From Streptomyces griseorubiginosus (GTDB lineage Bacteria > Actinomycetota > Actinomycetes > Streptomycetales > Streptomycetaceae), in contig NZ_KQ948734.1 of the NCBI RefSeq assembly GCF_001514195.1, positions 1,059,076 to 1,123,075 on the forward strand: a DNA stretch of 64,000 nt. The letters are read 5' to 3'. The notes beneath the pieces are model-generated. The model ran no database searches and was not told where the DNA came from. It was given only the letters and a program-made list of their open reading frames with translations. Position numbers and translations under genes: made by a program. Positions 23,489 through 36,006 of the stretch are shown in pieces; position 1 is the stretch's first letter; each line of letters opens with the position of its first letter.

Positions 23489-24406
23489 TCATGCGTCCTT
23501 CCCCAGCGTCTCCGCCACGGCCTTCGGCAGCCAGCGGCGTGCGTCGTCGAAGGTGAAACCGAGGCGGGTGGCGCGGGAGTTGTCCATGCCGTAGGCGCGG
23601 GTGAAGGAGAACGGGGACGTCTCGCCCACCTCGACCTCCTGGAGGACCGTCCTGCCCTCGGGGAGGTGTGCGGCCACCGCCTCGCACAGCTCCTCCGTGT
23701 CCAGCAACCCGTGCGAGGCCGCGTTCACCGGACCGGTGAAGTCCGCACCCACCGTCCAGGCCAGGAAGTCGGCGATCTCCTCGACGTGGATGTAGGTGGC
23801 GGGCTGGTTGTCGACGGGCACGGCGACGGGAGCGCCGGTGCGGATACGGTCGGCGTAGTGGGCGAGCCGCCCGGTGAAGTCGTCGTCGCCGCCCAGGACG
23901 TGGGCCACGCGGACGGCCGTGAAGGGAAATGCGGGGTCCACCGAGAACACCGCTTCGGCCTGGCGCTTTCCCTCGCCGTAATGCGACTCCAGGAAATCGG
24001 GGTCGTGCCAGGGAAGGCCGAGATCCACCGGCACGTTCCGCGGGACGACGGCGTCCTCCCGCACCAGGGCGATGGAGTCCTCGTACTCGTACACCTCCAC
24101 CGTCGAGGTCATCACATAGCGGCGGGTGCGCCCGGCGAAGACCCGGCGGGCGACGGCCGCCTGACGCGGGGTGTAGCAGACCTGGTCGACGACCACGTCG
24201 AAGGTGCGGGAGCCCAGGGCGCTGTTCAAGGAGGCTTCGTCGTCGCGGTCGGCCACCAGATGGACCGTCCCCGAAGGGGGCGCGGCCGAACCCCGGTTGA
24301 GGACCGTGACCCGGTCGCCGGCGGCCAGCAGCCTCGCGATCAGCCGCTTGCCGAAATAGCGGCTGCCGCCGATGACCAGTACCTCTCGTGCGGTTTCCAT
24401 GACCAT
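23489..24406 (-). CDS. NAD(P)-dependent epimerase/reductase-like SDR protein
   Basis: A 305-residue extended or atypical short-chain dehydrogenase fold. Dinucleotide-binding motif VLVIGGSRYFGKRLIARLL near the N-terminus, strand VTVLNRGS, acidic VADRDD, STVEVYEYE and the YxxxK pair in ESHYGEGKRQAE. This pattern matches NAD-dependent epimerase/reductase proteins of unknown substrate, close to isoflavone-reductase-like and mRNA-binding CSP41-like proteins. The start is ATG 24406 (GGGAG 4 bp upstream) or the ATG six bases later. It diverges from an Lrp-type regulator across only 39 bp, so the regulator probably controls it. Confidence 0.85.
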   Translation of the reverse strand: MVMETAREVLVIGGSRYFGKRLIARLLAAGDRVTVLNRGSAAPPSGTVHLVADRDDEASLNSALGSRTFDVVVDQVCYTPRQAAVARRVFAGRTRRYVMTSTVEVYEYEDSIALVREDAVVPRNVPVDLGLPWHDPDFLESHYGEGKRQAEAVFSVDPAFPFTAVRVAHVLGGDDDFTGRLAHYADRIRTGAPVAVPVDNQPATYIHVEEIADFLAWTVGADFTGPVNAASHGLLDTEELCEAVAAHLPEGRTVLQEVEVGETSPFSFTRAYGMDNSRATRLGFTFDDARRWLPKAVAETLGKDA

Positions 24407-24445
24407 AATTCTCCCGGCGGATCAGGAAGCAATGAAGGGGGAACT

Positions 24446-24955
24446 ATGGGAGTTCAGGCGGCAGCGCCGAAAGAACAACGGCATATGAGACCTGCCGCCG
24501 TCGAAACCTCAGTCGGCTTCGACGGGGTCGACCGTCAGATCCTGGAGCTCCTCCAGACCGACGGCCGGATCAAGCTCAGCGAGCTGGGTCGCCGGGTACG
24601 TCTGAGCCCGGCGGCAGTCACCGAGCGGGTACGGCGGCTGGAGGCGGCGGGGGTGATCAGCGGTTACGGCGCCCAGGTCGTGCCGGGCCGGCTCGGCTAC
24701 GGCATCCAGGCGTTCGTCCGGGTCAGCCCGCACGGCGGCTACACCCTGAAGCACCCGAGGACCCTGGAGCTGATGGAGCGGCCGGAGATCACCGAGGTGC
24801 ACCACGTCGTCGGCGAGGACTGCTGGATCCTCAAGGTCGCGGTCCGCGACACCGTGCACCTGGAGGAGGTCCTGGAGGTGGTCTCCCCGCTCGGCCGCAC
24901 CACGACGTCGATCGTGCTGACCTCACCGGTGGAACGCAAACCGCTCTTGCCTTGA
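24446..24955 (+). CDS. Lrp/AsnC-family transcriptional regulator
   Basis: A 169-residue Lrp-type protein: AsnC HTH at about residues 27-75 (GVDRQILELLQTDGRIKLSE then LGRRVRLSPAAVTERVRRLE) and a RAM/AsnC effector domain (EITEVHHVVGEDCWILKVAV; TTTSIVLTSPV). ATG 24446 follows GAAGGGGGA. Such regulators usually bind amino acids or their catabolites and often control the divergent neighbour, here the SDR gene. The 3' end overlaps the operator-like palindrome of the following merR gene. Confidence 0.92.
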   Translation: MGVQAAAPKEQRHMRPAAVETSVGFDGVDRQILELLQTDGRIKLSELGRRVRLSPAAVTERVRRLEAAGVISGYGAQVVPGRLGYGIQAFVRVSPHGGYTLKHPRTLELMERPEITEVHHVVGEDCWILKVAVRDTVHLEEVLEVVSPLGRTTTSIVLTSPVERKPLLP

Positions 24956-24969
24956 CGTCGGCGTCAAGG
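24950..24969. promoter_or_regulatory. MerR-type operator palindrome at the merR-trx promoter
   Basis: Arms CCTTGACG and CGTCAAGG flank TCGG; the left arm includes a -35-like TTGACG. It spans the stop codon of the Lrp gene and ends 15 bp before the merR start, the usual place for a MerR autoregulatory site on a leaderless or short-leader transcript. Confidence 0.75.
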
Positions 24970-24984
24970 GTTACGTTCACCGGT

Positions 24985-25371
24985 ATGCGAATCGGCGAGC
25001 TGGCCGCACGGGCCGGGACCACCACGCGGACGCTGCGGTACTACGAGGCGCGGGGGCTGTTGCCCGGGCGGCGGGGCGAGAACGGGTACCGCACCTACGA
25101 CGAGGCGGACCTCAAGCTGCTCCGGCAGATCCGGACGCTCCAGGACTTCGGGTTCGACCTGGAGGAGACCCGGCCGTTCCTGGAGTGTCTGCGGGCCGGG
25201 CACGAGGAGGGCGACACCTGTCCCGCGTCGATCGACGTCTACCGCCGCAAGCTGGACGAACTCGACTCCCTGATCGGGGAGTTGCAGGCGGTGCGGGCGA
25301 AGATCGGCGTACGGCTGGCCACGCTCGACGGTACGGATCCGATGTGCGAACTGGGAGGGCGGGACCTGTGA
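24985..25371 (+). CDS. MerR-family transcriptional regulator (redox-linked by context)
   Basis: A 128-residue MerR protein from ATG 24985: HTH and wing MRIGELAARAGTTTRTLRYY then EARGLLPGRRGENGYRTYDE; the dimerisation helix DVYRRKLDELDSLIGELQAV follows. Two cysteines (EEGDTCPAS, about residue 80, and DPMCELGG near the C-terminus) could bind metal or sense thiol state, but the arrangement is not that of SoxR or CueR. Its stop overlaps the start of a thioredoxin gene (GTGA), so the two are co-translated and the regulator most likely controls its own operon in response to a redox or electrophile signal (inference). Confidence 0.88.
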   Translation: MRIGELAARAGTTTRTLRYYEARGLLPGRRGENGYRTYDEADLKLLRQIRTLQDFGFDLEETRPFLECLRAGHEEGDTCPASIDVYRRKLDELDSLIGELQAVRAKIGVRLATLDGTDPMCELGGRDL

Positions 25372-25700
25372 TCAGGGCAGCCGGAGTGACCGAGGTGACG
25401 GACGCGGACTTCGAGACGGAGGTGATCGGCTCGCGGCTGCCGGTGCTGGTGGAGTTCACCGCCGACTGGTGCCCGCCGTGCCGGCAGATGGGGCCGGTGC
25501 TCACGGCCCTCGCCGCGGAGGAGAGCGAGCGTTTCCGGGTGGTGCAGCTGGACGTCGACACCAACCCGCTGACCACCAACGCCTACAAGGTGCTGTCGAT
25601 GCCGACGTTCATGCTGTTCCGGGACGGGGAGCCGGTGCGCTCGATGGTCGGGGCGCGGCCCAAGCGGCGGCTCCTGGAGGAACTCGCGGACGCGCTGTGA
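25368..25700 (+). CDS. Thioredoxin
   Basis: A 110-residue single-domain thioredoxin with active site TADWCPPCRQMGPVL (Cys35, Cys38); the proline between the cysteines differs from the canonical WCGPC. The cis-proline loop is SMPTFMLFRDGEPV. GTG 25368 lies within the merR stop, so expression is coupled to the regulator. It should reduce disulfides using thioredoxin reductase. The WCPPC motif may shift redox potential relative to housekeeping thioredoxins (inference from family knowledge). Confidence 0.92.
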   Translation: MIRAAGVTEVTDADFETEVIGSRLPVLVEFTADWCPPCRQMGPVLTALAAEESERFRVVQLDVDTNPLTTNAYKVLSMPTFMLFRDGEPVRSMVGARPKRRLLEELADAL

Positions 25701-25715
25701 CCTGAGGCAATACAT

Positions 25716-25753
25716 AAGAAATCCCCCGAGCAATTGTGCTCGGGGGATTTCTT
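25716..25753 (+). terminator. Strong rho-independent terminator of merR-trx
   Basis: Perfect 17-bp stem (25716-25732 with 25737-25753) around ATTG; the base of the stem is AAGAAATCCC/GGGATTTCTT, providing A- and T-runs on both sides. It lies 16 bp after the thioredoxin stop. Confidence 0.95.
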
Positions 25754-25839
25754 TTGCTATATTCAATGATTCGCGACTTCAGGGCAATTGAGGTCGCAAA
25801 GAAGCTCAGTGAGCACAGTATATCCGGGCGGGAGTGGAA

Positions 25840-28086
25840 TTGTCAAACACCGGTTTGCCAGACCATGAAATCAAGCGCGAACAGGAATTCATCGACGGCC
25901 TGTACGCGCGCGTGGACGCCCTGCGTGGCGACACCGAGACGTCGGTCACCGACGCGCTCGCCCAGGGCAACACCCCGATGCAGGCCCGCCTCGAACGGGA
26001 CATCCTGGTCGCCGAACGCTCCGGACTGCTCGCCGCCCTGAACGCGGTCGACGGCTCGCTCTGCTTCGGCCGCATCGACCTCACCTCGGGCGTCACCCAC
26101 CACATCGGCCGGATCGGCCTGCGCACCGACGACGCCGAGCGCACCCCGATCCTCATCGACTGGCGGGCCGAGGTCGCCCGCCCCTTCTACCTGGCCACCG
26201 GCCACACCCCGATGGGCCTGCGCCGCCGCCGGCACATCGGCACCGACGGCCGCCGCGTCACCGACCTGCACGACGAGATCCTCGACCTCGGCGACCAGGA
26301 ACGCACCGGCCACGAGGACCCCACCGGCGACGCCGTCCTGCTCGCCGCGCTGAACTCCGCGCGCACCGGCCGCATGAGCGACATCGTGCAGACCATCCAG
26401 GCCGAACAGGACGAGATCATCCGCGCACCGCACCGCGGCGTGCTGGTGGTGGAAGGCGGCCCCGGCACCGGCAAGACCGCGGTGGCCCTGCACCGGGCCG
26501 CCTATCTCCTGTACGAACACCGCGAGTTGCTCGCCAAGCGGGCCGTGCTGATCGTCGGCCCCAACCCCGCCTTCCTCGGCTACATCGGCGAGGTGCTGCC
26601 CTCCCTCGGCGAGACCGGCGTGCTGCTCGCCACGATCGGCGAGCTCTTCCCCGGAGTGAAGGCGACCGCCACCGACAGCCGGGCGGCGGCCGCGGTGAAG
26701 GGGCGGGCCGCCATGGCGGACGTCCTCGCCGACGCCGTACGCGACTGGCAGGCGCTGCCCGACCCGGTGATCGCGATCGAGCACGACCGGGAGATCCTGA
26801 TGCTCGACGACGGCCTGGTCAAGGTCGCCCGCGAGAAGACCCGGGCCGCCCGGCTGCCGCACAACGTGGCCCGGGAGCACTTCGAGGGCCACATCCTCAA
26901 CACGCTCACCGAGCTGTACGCCGAGCGGGTCGGCACCGACCCCTACGACGGCAGCAGCCTCCTCGACCCGGCCGACATCACCCAGATCCGCGACGAGATC
27001 GCCGAGAACCCCGAAGTGTGGGCCGCCATCGACCAGTTGTGGCCGCGGCTGACCCCGCAGCGGCTGGTCGCGGATTTCCTCGCCGACCCGGTCGGCTACC
27101 TCCCCGACGAGGACGCGGCCGCGATCCGCCGCCCGGTGACCCGGGGCTGGACCGTCGCGGACGTGCCCCTGCTCGACGAGGCCGCCGAACTCCTCGGCGT
27201 CGACGAGCGGGTGGCGCGGGCGCTGGCCGAACGCGAGCGCGAGACGCAGATCGCGTACGCGCAGGGCGTGCTCGACGTGTCGTACGCCTCGCGGACCTAC
27301 GAGTTCGAGGACATCGACGACGAGGAATCCGAGGTCCTGTCCGCCCACGACATCATCGACGCGGAGCGCTTCGCCGAGCGGCAGGAGGAGGACGACCACC
27401 GCAGCGCCGCCGAACGCGCGGCGGCCGACCGCACCTGGGCCTTCGGGCACATCATCGTCGACGAGGCGCAGGAGCTGTCCCCGATGGCCTGGCGGCTGCT
27501 CATGCGGCGCAGCCCGACCCGCTCCATGACCCTGGTCGGCGACCCGGCGCAGACCGCGGAGGCGGCGGGCGTGGGCTCCTGGCAGGAGATCCTCCAGCCG
27601 TACGTCGAGGACCGCTGGGAGCACACCCGCCTCGGCGTCAACTACCGCACCCCCGCCGAGATCATGGAACTCGCGGCGGCCGTCGTACGCGCCGAGAACC
27701 CGGACTTCGAACCCCCGAGTTCGGTCCGTTCCACCGGTGTACGGCCCTGGGTGCGCGCCACCGACGACCTGCCCGGCGCGGTCGCCGAGGCCGTGCAGGA
27801 GCTGACCCCGGCCGAGGGGCGGCTCGCGGTCATCGCCCCGCGCCATCTGCACCGCAGGCTCGCGGCCCGCCTCGACGGGGTGACCGCCGGCGCGGAACCG
27901 GACCTGACCCGGACCGTCGTCCTCCTCGACCCCCGGCAGTCCAAGGGACTCGAGTTCGACTCGGTGCTCGTGGTCGAACCCGCGCTGTACGGCACGAGCG
28001 ACCTCTACGTCGCCCTGACCCGGGCGACCCAGCGACTGGGCGTCCTGCACACGGGCCGGCTGCCGAAGGCGCTGGTCACCACCTGA
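25840..28086 (+). CDS. helD: HelD-like superfamily-1 ATPase acting on RNA polymerase
   Basis: About 748 residues. An N-terminal helical segment (HEIKREQEFIDGLYARVD) as in HelD coiled coils precedes RecA-like domain 1 with Walker A VVEGGPGTGKTAVALHRA (about 205), an inserted middle region (about 290-450), Walker B HIIVDEAQELSPMAW, motif LVGDPAQTAE and C-terminal motifs NYRTPAEIME, DPRQSKGLEFDSV and LYVALTRATQRL. Actinobacterial HelD/HelR proteins release stalled RNA polymerase, and some displace rifamycins. No rifamycin-associated palindrome is seen upstream. TTG 25840 (GGGAG 5 bp upstream) or GTG 25834 is the start. The gene stands alone after a strong terminator. Confidence 0.85.
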   Translation: MSNTGLPDHEIKREQEFIDGLYARVDALRGDTETSVTDALAQGNTPMQARLERDILVAERSGLLAALNAVDGSLCFGRIDLTSGVTHHIGRIGLRTDDAERTPILIDWRAEVARPFYLATGHTPMGLRRRRHIGTDGRRVTDLHDEILDLGDQERTGHEDPTGDAVLLAALNSARTGRMSDIVQTIQAEQDEIIRAPHRGVLVVEGGPGTGKTAVALHRAAYLLYEHRELLAKRAVLIVGPNPAFLGYIGEVLPSLGETGVLLATIGELFPGVKATATDSRAAAAVKGRAAMADVLADAVRDWQALPDPVIAIEHDREILMLDDGLVKVAREKTRAARLPHNVAREHFEGHILNTLTELYAERVGTDPYDGSSLLDPADITQIRDEIAENPEVWAAIDQLWPRLTPQRLVADFLADPVGYLPDEDAAAIRRPVTRGWTVADVPLLDEAAELLGVDERVARALAERERETQIAYAQGVLDVSYASRTYEFEDIDDEESEVLSAHDIIDAERFAERQEEDDHRSAAERAAADRTWAFGHIIVDEAQELSPMAWRLLMRRSPTRSMTLVGDPAQTAEAAGVGSWQEILQPYVEDRWEHTRLGVNYRTPAEIMELAAAVVRAENPDFEPPSSVRSTGVRPWVRATDDLPGAVAEAVQELTPAEGRLAVIAPRHLHRRLAARLDGVTAGAEPDLTRTVVLLDPRQSKGLEFDSVLVVEPALYGTSDLYVALTRATQRLGVLHTGRLPKALVTT

Positions 28087-28164
28087 GGATCAGTCATCAC
28101 CAAGACGTAACAGTTCACGCCGGAGTGACTGCCCGTGCACGGTCGGTGCGGTAAGCGTGTGCAC

Positions 28165-29571
28165 ATGGAAGCCCATGCCCACGCGACCCCGCCGGCCGAC
28201 GGCCCCACCCTCGCGTCGCTGCCCGTCGAACCGCTGCTCACCGCCGAGTTCGACGTCGACCCGGGCGCCGTCTACGAGCGGCTGCGCGGCACCTACGGGC
28301 CGGTCGCCCCGGTCTCCCTGGCGGGGGTGCCGGTGTGGCTGGTGCTCGGCTACACCGAGGTCACCGAGGTGCTGCGCAACGAGAGCCTGTGGCGGCGGGA
28401 CGTACGGTACTGGCGCGCCCGGGCGGAGGGCCGGCTGCCGCGGGACTGGCCGTTGCTGGCCGGTTACGAGGTACGGCAGACGATGTTCATGGACGACGAG
28501 GAGCATCTGGCGTCCCGGCGCACCCACCACTCGGCGCTCACCCCCTTCCAGGACCCGCGCAGCCCGGAAGGGTGGGAGGTACGGGCCGCGGTCGCCCGGT
28601 ACGCCGACGAGCTGGTCGGCATGCTGGCCGCCGAGTCCGGGTCCGTGGGCTTCGCGGATCTCGGGGCGCAGTACACCCGGCCGCTGCTGCTGATGGTGAC
28701 GACCAAGCTGTTCGGCTGTCCTGTCGAGCTGGGCGACGAACTGGTCATGGACCTGTGGCGGATGCTCGACGGGGGAGCGGACTCCGGTCCCGCCACGGCC
28801 CGGGCGCTGGCCGCGTTCACCCGGCTCGCCGCGCACCGGCGGGCCCGGCCGGGGGACGACCTCACCTCCTACCTGCTGCTCGCGGACCCCGGGCTGAGCG
28901 ACGAGCAGCTCGGGCGGGAGCTGTTCATGAACGCCGTGTACCTGAACGACATCACCGGGAACATGGTCCTCAACACGCTGCTGGAGGTGTTGCGCGGGAA
29001 CACCACGGTCCGGCGCAGCCTCTCGGCCGGACAGCTCGGCGAGACGGTCAACCGGGCGGCGCTGGTGAACCCTCCGGTGGCCAACATGTGCTTCCGGTTC
29101 GCGGCGCGGGACGTGCGGCTGGGCAAGGTGTGGGTGCGGGCGGGCGACGCGGTGTCCCCGTCCGCGGCGGCGGCGCACCAGGAGCTGCTGGCGCTGAGCT
29201 CCTCCCACCTGGTGGGGGCGACGGTGTCCACCCGGGCACACCTCGGCTGGGGCGCCGGACCGCACCAATGCCCCAGCGCCGCACGTGAGTTGGGCGGCAT
29301 GATCGTCTCGACGGCGGTCGGCCGGTTCCTCGACCACTTCACCCGCGCGGAACTCACCCTGCCACCGGACCAGTTGCCCTGGCGGTCGGGTCCGGTGGTG
29401 CGCGGGCTGAGGCTGCTGCCGGTCCGCTACGAGCTCGGGCCGGGGGCCGTCGCACGGCGAACGGCCCCCATGCGGCCGCAGCACCGAGCGCCCGGGTCCG
29501 GCGGCGAGGCCGACGGCCGGGCCGGTGGTCTGCTGGCGGCCCTGCGCAAGTTCATGTTCGGCGGCCGCTGA
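28165..29571 (+). CDS. Atypical cytochrome P450 lacking a canonical ExxR motif
   Basis: A 468-residue P450-fold protein. The haem-ligand loop LGWGAGPHQCPSAARELGG (Cys369) is present but departs from FGxGxHxCxG. At the K-helix position the sequence is NRAALVNPPV where ExxR..PPV is expected, and the I-helix has YLNDITGNM in place of AGxDTT. Streptomyces CYP157 proteins are known to lack ExxR, so this may be of that kind; turnover activity is uncertain. The Arg/Gly-rich C-terminal tail (about 430-468) is unusual. No ferredoxin or reductase gene is adjacent. The start ATG 28165 lacks a clear ribosome-binding site. The 3' end is tandemly duplicated. Confidence 0.78.
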   Translation: MEAHAHATPPADGPTLASLPVEPLLTAEFDVDPGAVYERLRGTYGPVAPVSLAGVPVWLVLGYTEVTEVLRNESLWRRDVRYWRARAEGRLPRDWPLLAGYEVRQTMFMDDEEHLASRRTHHSALTPFQDPRSPEGWEVRAAVARYADELVGMLAAESGSVGFADLGAQYTRPLLLMVTTKLFGCPVELGDELVMDLWRMLDGGADSGPATARALAAFTRLAAHRRARPGDDLTSYLLLADPGLSDEQLGRELFMNAVYLNDITGNMVLNTLLEVLRGNTTVRRSLSAGQLGETVNRAALVNPPVANMCFRFAARDVRLGKVWVRAGDAVSPSAAAAHQELLALSSSHLVGATVSTRAHLGWGAGPHQCPSAARELGGMIVSTAVGRFLDHFTRAELTLPPDQLPWRSGPVVRGLRLLPVRYELGPGAVARRTAPMRPQHRAPGSGGEADGRAGGLLAALRKFMFGGR

Positions 29572-29616
29572 CGACTCTCGTTCCCCTCGGCGGCCGCTGA
29601 CGACTCTCGTTCCCCA
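29559..29616. repeat. 29-bp tandem duplication covering the P450 stop codon
   Basis: CGGCGGCCGCTGACGACTCT plus CGTTCCCCN occurs at 29559-29587 and 29588-29616 with one mismatch; a third partial copy starts at 29617. Each copy repeats the last two codons and TGA of the P450 gene. Confidence 0.9.
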
Positions 29617-29678
29617 CGGCGGCCGCTGAGGGGTTCCGTCCCCCCGCGGCCGCCGCCGTCGAACCCGCGGACCGTCCC

Positions 29679-32789
<3,111 letters not shown>

Positions 32790-32820
32790 AGGAGGAGCCT
32801 CCTCGGCCGGGAAAGGTCGG

Positions 32821-34209
32821 TCAGGTCAGGTCGGTCGTCGCGTACCGCGCCACCGCGGCCATCGGCACCTGGAGCCAGTCCGGCCGGTGCCGTGCCTCGT
32901 AGACGACCTCGTAGATCGCCTTGTCGGTCTCGTACGCCCGCAGCAGCACCGGATCGGTCCGTGGGTCCACCCCGCTGACCTCGGCGTAGCCGGAACAGTA
33001 CGCCGCCCGGCAGGCCTCGGCCCAGCCCGGCACCGGCAGGTCGGTCGAGTGCGCCGCGTAGTCGAAGGAGCGCAGCATCCCCGCGACGTCCCGGACGGTC
33101 GGCTGCGGCAGCCGTCGTTCGGACAGCGGCTTGGACGGCTCGCCCTCGAAGTCGATCAGCGACCAGTGCCCGGAGGCCGAGCGCAGGCACTGCCCGAGGT
33201 GCAGGTCGCCGTGGATGCGCTGCGCGGTCCAGGTGGTGCCCTCGGACGCCAGGTCCCCCAGCGCGGTGAACGCGGTGCGCAGGCCCGGCGCGTACGGCCG
33301 TAGCGCGGGAACCGCCTGCACGGCCGCCTCCAGCCGCTCGATCATGCCGTCGACGAGCTGGTGAAGCTGCTGGTGGCCGAGTGTCACCGTGGGCAGGGCG
33401 CGGGCGAGCGCGGTGTGCACCTCGGCGGTGGCCCGGCCGAGGGCGTGCGCCTCCGCGCTGAAGTCCTCGCCCTTGGCCAGCTCCCGCAGGGCCAGCTCCC
33501 AGCCGTCGGACGCGCCCTGCACGAAGGGCTGGAGCACTCCGAGGGTGTACGGCTCACCCGCGACCTCCGTGCGCAGCCATCCCGTCGGCGCGGGCACCCG
33601 GGGGCAGCCCTCCCGGGCCAGCGCCAGCGGGAGCTCCAGGTCGGGGTTGACGCCGGGCACGATCCGGCGCAGCAGCTTCAGGATGAACGTATCTCCGAAG
33701 ACGATCGACGAGTTGGACTGCTCGGCGGTCACCACCCGGGCCACCAGACCGTCCCGGATCTCCTGCTGCGGGTCCCGGTCGAAACGAAGCCCGCCGATCC
33801 TGGCTCCGGTGCGGATCGCCTCCAGGAGCAGTTCGGCGGGCAGGGGGTCGAAGAGCGCGTCGTACGCGGTACGGCCGCTGAGCGGGCCCTCCTCGACATG
33901 GCCGATCAGCGCGGGCGCCAGCCGGGGCGGCAGCGCCTCGCGCACGCCTATGAGCAGCTGGTAGCAGTCCCCGGGATGCGTCGGCGCGCCCACGGCCGCC
34001 GGCTGGTGGGCGCGGACCAGCAGGTGGTACAGACCGAGCTTGGCGGTGGGCGGCAGCAGCTCCGTGGCCGCCACCAGCGAGAACCCGGTGACCGGGCGTC
34101 CTTTGCCTGCGAACCAGCGCTGCCGCGGCAGCCACTCGCGCAGCAGGGGGTCGAGTGAGGCGAGGAGGCCGGGGCTTGTCGTGGCGGTGGGGGTGACGGC
34201 TTCCGACAT
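32821..34209 (-). CDS. mak: Maltokinase (Pep2/Mak)
   Basis: A 462-residue Mak that phosphorylates maltose with ATP to alpha-maltose-1-phosphate, the GlgE donor. The N-terminal cap begins [20 protein letters not shown], typical of Pep2/Mak. The kinase-like C-lobe has [14 protein letters not shown] (catalytic loop Asp) and [13 protein letters not shown] (metal-binding Asp). Streptomyces Mak is a free protein here, not fused to TreS as in some actinobacteria. A strong hairpin separates it from treS, so mak-glgB probably has its own promoter or lives on read-through. Confidence 0.95.
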   Translation of the reverse strand: MSEAVTPTATTSPGLLASLDPLLREWLPRQRWFAGKGRPVTGFSLVAATELLPPTAKLGLYHLLVRAHQPAAVGAPTHPGDCYQLLIGVREALPPRLAPALIGHVEEGPLSGRTAYDALFDPLPAELLLEAIRTGARIGGLRFDRDPQQEIRDGLVARVVTAEQSNSSIVFGDTFILKLLRRIVPGVNPDLELPLALAREGCPRVPAPTGWLRTEVAGEPYTLGVLQPFVQGASDGWELALRELAKGEDFSAEAHALGRATAEVHTALARALPTVTLGHQQLHQLVDGMIERLEAAVQAVPALRPYAPGLRTAFTALGDLASEGTTWTAQRIHGDLHLGQCLRSASGHWSLIDFEGEPSKPLSERRLPQPTVRDVAGMLRSFDYAAHSTDLPVPGWAEACRAAYCSGYAEVSGVDPRTDPVLLRAYETDKAIYEVVYEARHRPDWLQVPMAAVARYATTDLT

Positions 34210-34262
34210 GGTGGGGGCGTCCTTTCCCCGGGCTGGCTGGTCGGGGTGTTACTGATGCGTGC

Positions 34263-34296
34263 CCCGGGCGGGCCGGTGGAAACCGGCCCGCCCGGG
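34263..34296 (-). terminator. Strong hairpin between treS and mak
   Basis: Perfect 15-bp stem (34263-34277 with 34282-34296; CCCGGGCGGG at one base) around GGAA, 10 bp after the treS stop. Near-pure G/C with no T-run. Confidence 0.8.
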
Positions 34297-34305
34297 CCCG
34301 GTCGG

Positions 34306-36002
<1,697 letters not shown>

Positions 36003-36006
<4 letters not shown>

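Noticed and set aside
25754..25839. Rifamycin-associated palindrome upstream of the HelD-like gene
   Set aside because: Searched by eye; only an imperfect GCGAC/GTCGC dyad is present, not the expected element.
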